Shown here piece after piece: positions 13,787 through 25,200 of a DNA stretch of 64,000 bases. The position numbers and the translations under genes are program-made. This DNA comes from Anoplopoma fimbria. Its lineage: Eukaryota > Chordata > Actinopteri > Perciformes > Anoplopomatidae. Positions within the stretch are counted from its first letter, which is position 1. Each line of letters opens with the position of its first letter. The DNA is taken from positions 17,252,207-17,316,206 of the forward strand of contig NC_072465.1 of NCBI RefSeq assembly GCF_027596085.1, read 5' to 3'. The notes beneath the pieces were generated by a model. The model had not been told where the DNA came from. It was given only the letters and a program-made list of their open reading frames with translations, and did not search any database.

Positions 13787-16700
13787 CTGTGTTAGGTGGG
13801 ATGTAAAAATGAAAGTATATTAGCCATTCATATAACACACTCCAAAGCTCAGAAGAGAGCAAAACATATCTATGTGTTTATCCATGTCCATGCCAAGTGA
13901 CGTCCCCAGTGGTGAGATGCTCAGTTTGGCTGCTTTGAGCTTTGAAGGCTTTGTTGTTGTGTCACTTACATCACTCTAATACATGACTTGGTCACCCCAA
14001 CAGAATGCAGGGGAAATCAGATTTCTGTTGTGATGGACATGGCCAGTGAGGTCATGCCTCTGCTTCTGCGGCTCTACAAAGACTAAGAAGAAGGGCACTG
14101 TCACTCAGGGATGGCTTTAGGGGTTGTGAGGAAGCTCCTAGCTGGCAACCTGATGCATCTGAAAGCCTCCTACACACATTCCATCTATCTACAGCATGAC
14201 CTGGGCATGAAGGGATGGAAATAAAAGAGAAGGGGGAGCAAGGTAGTTTGGGGATCTCTTTCTTATACAAGAGGACATTTGATATGTACCTGAATTACCT
14301 CATACACCTCCATTCCTGCTTCTCCTGAGTCACTGAATGCTTTACCAGAAGCTCTCTCAGGCTGAGAGTCATTTTCCAAAGCCTCTCTAAATTCCTCTAA
14401 CACTCACCTCTGCAGCTACAGCAACTAGACCCTTTCTGGCCTTCTAATAGCTCTGTGTTGAGGCGTCGGGCCTGAAGTGAAGGTTTTGTCGCTGTGACAA
14501 ACCTTTCAACTCCAAACTCCCAGCCTCCATGGAGATAAAGAAAAAGCTTGCATAGGAGGTGGGAATTTAAATTTTTCCATCCCTTTTCAAAGGTTTCCAA
14601 GGAAACCAACGAGGGTCAATAGGTGAACAGGTAAATAGAAAAGGTCAGATGCAGAGGACAGACTTCTCCTCATAATAATCAATCCTTTATTAGTCCCACA
14701 GCGGGGAAATTTACAATTCTCTGCATTTTAAGCCATCCCGGAGGAGCAGTGGGCTGCTAAGAAGCGCCCGGGGAGCAACTTGGGGTTAGGTGTCTCTGCT
14801 GAAATGTGAACAGAATAAATTGCTACCCTCGTGACAATGACTGGGTTGCTTCAGAGTCATTTTTTTTTTCTCTGCTTACTTAGCTGAAACTACTGGTTAA
14901 GATCATTTATAGGGGAAAAGTATGTCTAATCTGCGCTCCAAGATAACTTCCTCCAAAGAGGGCCCTTTACACTTGGATCCCACAGACACGGCAAGATGTC
15001 AACCGAGCGCTAAACCTGATTTAATGTCCAGACAGTGAATGATTATTTGTTGAGAGGTGGTGTGAAAGGGAGTGAGGTGAGACTGTGACAGTGACATAGA
15101 GGGAAATGTACCTTCAGGGTTCAGGATGCTACTTCAAAGACACAGTTGACACGGTTGCGGACAGTAGTCTCTGTGCCGAGTTGTTAAATGTAATGCATTT
15201 AACCAAATGTGTTCTAATGAGGCTCTCACACAGGCCCATAGGGACAGAGTGCAACACGTCATATTGTGGAAACTTAACCAATTGACCAATATGCAATCAA
15301 GGTCTGAAATGCTAAAAAAAAAAAGGCCTGTAGCTAGTTCAAAAAATAAATGTGAGCATGTCAAAGGGTTACATTTAGCACCCAGTTCTGTTTTATCTAC
15401 CCTACTTGTAGTGCATCCCACAAAACAGCAGCTTTTAGGATTCTTTCTATTGTTTGTTATCAGATGAGAGTCAAAAAAAGGCACTTTCACACAATATAAA
15501 GTTAATAGGGATCTATAAATGGTTTTCCCCTGTGGTGTTTTGTGCTCTGTCTCTATATAAATATGAATTTGTTCCACGTGTTCTTTTCATCTAGGATTTG
15601 AACTTCTGAGTATATATCTTAGCCCCAAGGAGTTATAACAGCGAACAAAGAGCACAAGCAAGCTCTGTTTCATGAATGTTTTGAGGAATAGTGCAGATTC
15701 GGGTCACTGAGGACCCAAGGAAGAGGGGGAAAAAAAGACATATCCTGAAAGCACCCATAGATTTGAGTGGAGCTCCCTGCTAACACTCAGCCGCCAATCT
15801 GTCTGTGGCTTCTGCAGAGTGTGCAGCAGAGGTGTCACTGCACTTATGCCCTACCTTCTCAAAGTCGGTGGGATACATCTGCATGCTTGAGCTTTTCAGA
15901 GATGATGAAGCCAACTTCCCTTTCAAATCCTCAAGTCGGGCTTTCTCTGGTGCAAGGACACAGAGAGAGTGAAGAAATAAATTCAGGGGTAAGGTGAGGT
16001 AATAACAAAACATATCAGAGAGTTAAAATAACTCACCGGCGTCGTCTCTGTCCTCTTGTTTCTCCTCCTTCATCTCCTTGTCCGTGAGATGAATCTTCAC
16101 GGAGGACTTAGGAGTGAAAGATGGTACGTGGACTTGTTCTAAGGTTTCTCTGATAGAAGCACAGTCTCGTGTTCCACTGATTCCGAAGATCTGCCCGTAC
16201 AGATTAGCTGCTGCCACAACATACTCCATATGGGTAGTCTAAAACACAGAATAAAATCTTAAACTGCTATGAAACTATTGTCATGTTTTACCAGAAAACA
16301 CAATGTCCATTTAGATACTTAATATACTAAAACACTTCCATTTCATTGTGCATTTCTTGAAAATATAGCTTTGCTTTTTTTTTTTATAGCAAAGAAAAAG
16401 CTATAGGTAAGATGAAATTGGTTAATTAAAGCTGACTCAGCAGACCTGACTGTAGGGTGAAACTGTATAAGGGAAATTGTGTAAAAGGTATATTGAGGTA
16501 GTGCAATCAGTCCAAATTACTTCCCTGAACAGAACAGGTAGCTGAAACAATAGGTCACTTTCTCTCTCTCTCTCTCTCTCTCTCTCAACACACACACGCA
16601 CACGTTCATTGTATCTTGTTGCAGTCACTGCTGCTTAAGTCACTGCAGCACTTTACATTTTACAGATATTTTACTCATTTATTTTACTATTCACTAAAAC

Positions 16701-19700
16701 TCTTTTTAATTCACTCATAATTAGATTTGCAGGTTTTGCTAATGCTGCATACTGAAAAGTACAACCCATGAATAAAACCAGCTAAGAATTATAGAATAGA
16801 AGAGCTTGTAATATAAACAATATCTACCGCAGGATTACTTTTTGATAAAAAAAAATTGCACAGATAACACACCCAAAGCAAAACAAATAGATTCAAACAA
16901 AGATGTTGCAGTTATTTAACACAGGTGCAATTTTGACATCTCACCGTATTACACTGTTCGCTTTCTAGATAAATGAAAAACGGCACTGACGCTGGCATTT
17001 GTAGTTGTAGCATTGTCAAAACATGTCACACAGGTGGAGGGGCAAAAATAAATTGTGAAGGAGATAAAAGTAAGATGACAGGAGATGGAATAAAATGCTG
17101 ACGGTGCAGAAATGGTTGAAAGGTGAGGTCAAATGACGGAGGGAGGAAAGCAAATTTTACTTGTTAGACAATGAGAAGTTGCAAATTGTCAATTTGTTAC
17201 TGCTATCAGTGCATCATTACAGCCCTCCAAATTACAGTTTTTCAAGCTTAATATCAGCATATTACCTCTTTTGTAACTTTATGTGAGAGTATGTAGAGAT
17301 CAGCTTAGCTATCAAGGACGTGAATGTGTGTGGAGAGCAGATTATTAACTGCATTTCATTGTCCATACGCAGGTTAATTGGCATTCACAGCTCAGATAAG
17401 AATCCAGTATACGGCCAGAGTGGGGAAGAGTCACTATCAGACCAGATAACGGAGGAATGCAAGCGGTCATCACTAAATACTGCTGCATTTTTCAGTCATT
17501 CCTGGCCACTGTTTTAGTGTTCAATTCTATTACTGCAGGAGGATATGGACCAGACGCTACTCACACTGTTGGGGTCAAAGGTCAGCGGGTGAGGGCATCT
17601 CTTGGCTCCAGCCCAGAAGGGTAGACCAGTAGCAGTCACCTATAGGGAAGAAAATCCATAGTTATATATACGTTTACATACAGTATATTATTTTACAAAG
17701 CTCTCCGTAGTTCTTCAAAATACAAAGGTGACAGCCACAAGAAGATATTTGTCCCCCATTAAAAAAGGGTGACATTTTTTGATTCCAAAGGACTCATCTT
17801 TTTGAATAATTGTTACGCTGCATACTTTCATCACAAACATACTACCGTATCAATGTATTACATGATAAAACATCACTTAGTGCTTTAGTTTTCTGACACA
17901 GCAGGAGGGTTACAACCTGCCTGTAGAACGGCCAGACTAATATTGTTATCAGTCGTGTGTTGACAACACAATTTGTATGTCTGATAAAGGAACAAAGGCA
18001 CTGAGAGCTTTGATGTTTCCAAATGGTCCATATGCTGGGAAAGAGAGAGTGTCCTACTGCTGGTGCCAGTTATCACTGCAGGGGAACATTCTATAGCAGC
18101 CAAAAGGCGTGAACAGCATTCTTCTTTACAAAATCAAGATTCAGACGGCTTAAGGGCATCAACCATGAATGAAAAGGTTGTTACCACTTAGTTTTAGACT
18201 TTTTAGGGTGCTCTCATGGCCCAGGAAGACTAATTCTAAAGATTACAACCTCAAGGTCCCGTTCCTTTATTAATAAGTCATTGGTGAATTTGTGAGTTAT
18301 TACTGAATCGACTTCTATTAATTATTTTTTCACAATTGAATAATAATTAGCTGTATTCCATAAAATGCAAAAAGAAACCTGAAACTAGTACTTGCATGTC
18401 ATTTCTTAAAGTGTATTCATTTAATTAATGAATAAAATGTACTTCTTTTGTCTAACCATTATAAAAATCAAAATTTACAATTTTATGGAACAGAAAACAA
18501 ACATACAATATAAGGCCTTTAATCTCTGATGTCATTTTAGCTACAATCCATATCTTATTCTGGCCAGTCTCTCACTCTATCTTTATTTCTTGTACACAGA
18601 CTTGAGCCTTGCATGGACACTCTGATCTTTGTAAGATTAAAAGATGCTCCCATAATGTCTTTGGTTCAAATCCAACCATTGTTCTATGTGTGAAGGTTTA
18701 AACACACATGCAGGACCACGCTCACTTCTATATAGAGGTCCACACCCAAACAAAGTAGCTGTTGTATTGAATGTGTTGCCATCTATCATACTTGTGTTCC
18801 CATATTTGTCAGGTTGGTTTGCGAACGTTAACTGACGTTAGCTGCTTTAATATAGTTCCTCAGAAAGTTTGTGGTCGAGAGTGACTTTCCAAAAAGACAA
18901 TGAAACCATAACTCTCATATAGGTTACTACAACAAGTGAGCTATGGAAGAAAAAAAGAGAAGCACAAGATGATTACCATAACTGCCAAAGTGTTTCTCTG
19001 TCGTGTGTTGAGATTATAGGGTTAGACAAAAATGTTTAGGCTAAAATGCAAATTGTAACACATGATGGTTCATTTATCAGCAAAAGCCATAATACCAAAA
19101 GTTGTGTTTTTCTCAAGGGAAATACAGCGAATGTAGTGCTCTACTATAAATAATTTAGTAGACAAGAATGGAATATATAACCCTGCAGGGATATCTAATG
19201 AGGCAAGAAACGGCCAGTTGCTGAACTGGGACTGGGACTGGGACTGGGGTTAGTGAATTTCTGTTTGGTTTGATACTGATCCGTGGCCCCCCAGGTGTGA
19301 CGGCAACATGTGACATCACTCTGTCTGCATGCTTCACCAGATTACAAACCCTCAGAGCCGCTCGGAGATAGTTATCAGTGATGGCTTTCCGTGGTTCGGG
19401 TTTCAGACAAGGCTCATAGGGGTCTCTGAGCCGCGGGAAATCTACTGCATTACACCATGAAGTGAAATGTGAAAACTGAAAAACTGATTGGCACTTCTGT
19501 TGTGGCATGCCTCATTGCAGTGCTTCATTGATTGATATGAAAGGAAGACACTTAAAACACAACAGTGCCGCTCTGTGTCCATGAAAATAAATCACAGCTT
19601 ACACAGATACTTGGCTTTATGGAGTTATATTTCCTCTGGTGTGATTTTACCTCTCCAGGAGGGAAACAGTGCAGAAGCTGGCGGATATCGTTGTTATAGA

Positions 19701-22232
19701 GAGTCTCCCACTTGCATCGTGCCCAGCTCACACAGTCTTCCCAGCTCTTTGGACGTTGTCCTCCACCTTCCATGTCCTCAAGGCTGCTCCACAGACCCCC
19801 GAGAATCTCAAGGGCCTCAGCATCTCCATGGTCAAGAGTCCGCTCCACAAACCTTTCATCTCTACAGGAAAGAGTGCAGCAACTCATTTTGATCAAATAA
19901 GATACATACAGTATAGAAAAGGTAATAATGTGGGAAAAGAAAAGACAAGTATTGTCTACATTTCTGGTTGTATTATACATTATCAGGGCCTTAATTCCAG
20001 AAAAAAAGCTTTGACATCTATTTTACTGGCATGACTTGTTTTATTTTGCAGGAGTTGAACTGTGGGAAGAACATTTGACCTGGGAAGCGAAACATTTTCC
20101 TACTGGAAAAGTTTTTGGTTCTAGGAAGAATGACTAAACAGATCTTAGGGTGCAGTCTTGTTAGTGACTCAGAGGGGATTCTTTTGACGCTTGGGTGAGG
20201 ATTAATAGAAAGGAAAGGAAGTGGTTAGTAAGTTTGTTGGGTTCTTGTCAGTGCAACTCCATACCACACGCAATTATCACGTGCCAGCTCACCGTACACA
20301 TCCTTGTACTGCGTAAACAAAAGGAATCTGCCTCCTATGCGTGCAGTTACACCTAACAGGTCTAAACATGAACATTTAGCGTAACAGTTCTGCATTGAGC
20401 TGCATGGATTGGAAGTTAACAAAACAAATTGGGATGGTTCTTTTCCATAACCTCATTAACCAGGTTTTTTTTATCTGCAACACGTATCTGACCTGCCTCA
20501 TGAAAAATGTTCAGTAAGGTTTTCCATGACTGCACTACAAAGAGGCCTCTGAAGAAACACATAATACATGTTCTTATTTCTACACATCAGTGTAAGGTGA
20601 GAAACTTTAATGGCTGTGTGGACCATGTCTGCTCTAGTCAGGATTTTTTTCCAATCTGTTTAAAGACACGGGAAAGTGTGCAAGTGCTTTACAATGAGGG
20701 GGGATTAAATCAAATCTCACCAAAACAAACAGAGAGAGACATCTCAAAACATGGGTGGATTAGGAGGGCTCCGAAGCCCAAAGCTGCCACTGATGTGCGT
20801 TACATTATAATTAGGCCAATGTTTTGTTTTTTTCAATCACTGATGAAAACCTTTGACATGATGTAAAACCGTCTTCTGCATTAATTTCTCTCTTTTTCCA
20901 TTCAGCAGATGTTTCTAAACCAGAAAACCTCTAATTATTTGGAGCAAATAGTGTTAGTGCTGCTGGAAAGGTTACATTGCATAGTACACATTTGGCATGA
21001 AAGACCGTTAATGTAGTTTTTACTAGAGGTTTACTGCTTAAAGCCAACCACATGTTTCCCTGTTTATAAAACAAAATAATGAGCTTGAAGTACTTCATTA
21101 GCATTTGTAGGTTTCCTGGAATGCTTTGTAGAAGACCAGAAAAGCATTGTTAAATGAGCAAGAAGTGGTCATTAAGTGGTAGCAGACTGGCAGCAGATAG
21201 AAAAATGTAATTTCACACGTTTGTCAGAGGCAACACTTGTTGTGGAAAAAGGTAAATCACATGACGATGGCATCATATCTTACCTCAGGAAGAGATTCAC
21301 ATTTTCAGGTGTTTGTTTGAACAGTCCTTCAAACTGGTCTCTGCCCCACTAAAATAATTGAAATGCAAAATTAGAGAAAAGAAAATCTAAGAATACACTG
21401 ACTGACCAGAAGAAAAACACACAAAATCCTTAAATACTTAATAAAATACAAAAGTCCTGCAATACATTTGTAATTGTTGTGGCGTTATGAGTTTAAGCGA
21501 GGTACAGATTCAAACTGGGTCATTTTTTAACATTATGCTCTGCAACACCATTCAGTCTTCGATGGGTCCATCACTTTATTTCATACTGTAATATCTCAAC
21601 AACTATCAAATGGATTCCCATGAAATCTGGTACATAAAATAATAGTGCCCGGATCATGAATCCTACTGACTTTGGTGATCGCCTGACTTTTTCTCTAGCA
21701 CCAGCATGAGGTTGACACATTTGTTTTTTAGGTGAAACTTCTCAACAAGTGGTTGGACTGCAATTCAATTTAGTACAAACATATATTAAGAATTAGATCT
21801 GATGACTTTTGTGAAAACTTAGCTTTAACTTTAGCGCCATCATCTGGTTGCATTTTCTATTTGTCAAATACTTTGACCAAATACCTGCAAAACAAATGAC
21901 ATTCTACACCTCCAGCTATATTTTGTGCTTTGTGTCAATTAGCAAATGTTAGCATGCTAACATGCTTTACTTAAAAGGTGAACAATAGGGTGGCAAACCC
22001 TCTAAACAACAGCATGTTACCATTGTCATAATAACCAGGTTAGCTTGCCGAGTTTAGCATTTTCCCTTAAATCACAACCTTGTCTAGTTATGTCCTCACA
22101 AAACCGATAGCATGGCTACTATAGTTACAATTGTAGTAGTGTATTGCATTGCATTAAATAAATATATGTCTTTAATGTTTCACCCCACTGTATATGTTAA
22201 TGAGGTGGATTCAATTATTAGAAACATCTTTC

Positions 22233-22295
<63 letters not shown>

Positions 22296-25200
22296 CTATA
22301 TAGTACTATAGGATTTTCTCCATCAACAATAACTAAGTAGTGGTCTTTACTTAAACTGAACATTTTACATGTTTTATATTTTCTGTCATTAAGTGTAGGT
22401 TGTGAAGCAAAACTTTGGAAATCAATCAGTGTAACTCCAACATAAAGCTTAATTACATCAGTACCTGCAGGGTGTGCTCAATGCGGTGAGGGAAGTTCTT
22501 GAGAGTGCACAGTGGGAAGGCATCATTAGGCTTTGATGTGTCCGGGCCATAAGACGTTGTCAAGTGAGGAACCACCACCAGACTATGACCCTGACATCCT
22601 AAAGTTCCTCCCTCCAGCAATGGTTTCTGGTGTTGAACGCAGCGTCCATCAAGATAGACCCCTTGGCAGCAGAAGAGGGATTCAGAATGTTCTTTTATAG
22701 GCATTTGTAGTCAAATATGTACTGTAGGCCTTAAACCTCCAGTATAATCACTGTGGTAATGAGAACTTAATATAATAAAAGTTACGAAGATAGATTAAGT
22801 GGTCTCACTGGCTTTCACATTATCAAGGGCTGCAGCCACTCCATCAAGACCCTTGAAGAAGTCGTAATCATACACTCCTTCACTGTCAGGGTCCAGACAA
22901 TTCCCGTGAGCGGAGATGTTCATCTGTGGGTTCATCTCGCGCACTGCTTTGGCTGCAATGTCCGATTTTGGTTTCTGTTTATGGAGAAGTGATTAAATGG
23001 GGCGGTGTCTGTGAGATAATGTATGTGAGCAATGTAGGTAACATCAGACACAGACAACAGTGATAACAACAGAAGGGTCCTTGTATGAAACTTTTCCAAC
23101 AAACATGCAAAATATTACACCTAAAGAAGACATTTGGTCATTCATACTGTATTTTCTTCATGTCAAGACTCTCTGTATTCTTCTATTATATAACAGAATC
23201 AGCACATTTTATCTCCAGAATTTCAGAGCAGCTGAGGATTTCTTGTCAACACACTGTGTTGCATAAGTTGTTTAGACAGTGGAAGTTGCTTACTCAGACA
23301 CGTGTGATCAACTATTTGATGTACTCCTAAAGTACAGTGCAAAATAAAACTGCCACAAATGATGGAATATGGATGTGTAATCTGACACAAGCTAATTTAG
23401 ACTGTCACAATACCTTAACCCCCCTACCTGTCCCATTAGTGAGCCCTCTGACCCTTCCACTTAACCAGGTCAAACAAGAACCAGTGAGCTTTCATGGTAT
23501 GTGAGATTCTTCATCACAGAGTGTGATGTTGTGCTTTTTCTCACCCCAATATCCTGAGACCTGAACAGGAACTGTCGGTTCAAGTTGGATCTTTCTATGA
23601 AGTCCATGTCTGTTACAGTGATGTGGCCTTCTTCTCCGGCACCGAGCCCCATGAGGGCAAAGTTCTTCAAAAGCTCACATCCGATGGCACCAGCTCCAAC
23701 CTTGAAAAATGACAGGAGAGACTGTGTCAGACTATATGTAAACATCAGCTGGTATAATACAAGTGAATGTCATCAAATTAAAGCTAGGTTTTAGATATTA
23801 AAAAAAAAAATCATCTGGCTTTACAACATAGCAGAAACATATTCATCTATTGCTGCACATTACTTGTCTCACTTCCTGATACTTTGCATGCAGTTTTTAC
23901 GGTGATAAAATAAACACATGCATGCACTCTCTCTAAAAAAGTACACACATACAACCAGTAAAAAGCAATAAAAGTAACACCTTTAAGGAAACAGAGAAAA
24001 GGCTTCACACTATTAAACGGCCCCTGCACCACCAAGGGGTCAACACTGAGCCTGGCAGGAAATGCTGGCTGTATCACAGCTATTTCCTGCATGTGCCATC
24101 ATTAACACCACACAAGATCAAAGGTTAAGCACAGATGGAGCTCCTGCATTCCTACGAAGAGTGTGCCCCCTACTGGATAAAAATACCAAACCTGCCCTCA
24201 CCAAGAAATACTTCAGCCTCTCAAGCTTCTCCTGAAACGCTGGCCCAAATACGGCAGTCTGTCCATCGTATCTCGTGCCTTTCTGTCAAAGAGGACAAAC
24301 AAAAAACGTTGAATTTAATACCAAAGTTGGTCTGGATGTTCCTGATTGGTATTTGTGCTTTATTCAAATAGAGAGATCTCTTAACATACTGCTGAAAGGG
24401 AGCACTCTGTCAGTTGGTCCTCCTCTTCAGGGAGGCACTCCAGTGCATCAAAATATAGCCACTGCTGAAGAGGCGTAAATTTCCCACTACATGCCTGCAG
24501 GAATGTTATAGAATGAACAGATCAAAACACAGCAAACCACCATCAGTCAATGCTAAGTTATGTATAATTAATTTACAAAATGTAACAATCAAAAGGTTAT
24601 ACTCCATCAGAAACTGAGGGATGAAACTAATGTCACAAGCATCGACCTTTGACCTCACCTTAATAACTTCTTGAGCTGCAAGACCTCCAATGAAAGCATT
24701 GATAGGAGCCAAGTTACCCTGGGCTGTGTAGGACAGGGTTCTCACAGCAGCTTCGTCCAGCTGTTCCAGCTGTGCGACTGTATTCAGCTCTCCCACTATG
24801 GCAAGCAGGGCATCTGCATCTGACTGTATGAGAATAATCATGTGAAGAAGTGAGTGGAAACAATCAAGTAAACTGCTTTACTGATCAAACTGCACCAATT
24901 TATCGCGTAAATGTTTTTATATATGTTTTACCAATCATATAACTTGTTTTGTCAAATGAATGACTACTGATTGTAATATCGAGTAACCTTCACCAACCTG
25001 AGACCGAGGACGAGGGAGTCGCTGTTCTTTCTTGACAAAGCCGTGGAGGGCTTGGAAGGCCAAGTGTAGGGTGTGGTGCCTCTGTTCTTTTCCATAGTCA
25101 TTCATTTTCAGCAGCTGATGGTCCAATAGAGCTTTACCCAGTGGTTTCTGCAATTTATGTTGTGTAATTTTTTTAACAGTACACTTTTACAAAAGCAAAA

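Noticed and set aside
15134..15577. 147-codon minus-strand frame overlapping an 86-codon plus-strand frame
   Set aside because: Both lie in uba7 intron 19 (between exons 19 and 20), resemble no family and have no splice support. Mutual overlap suggests a chance open stretch.
18662..18672. GGTTCAAATCC resembling a tRNA B box
   Set aside because: No A box at the right distance and no acceptor stem. One flanking T-stem pair fails, so it is not called a tRNA or a SINE head.
19155..19508. 117-codon minus-strand frame in uba7 intron 16, with a PVPVPVPV stretch
   Set aside because: The repeat comes from a short (GGGACT)n tract. No domain is recognised and it is not needed to join exons 16 and 17.
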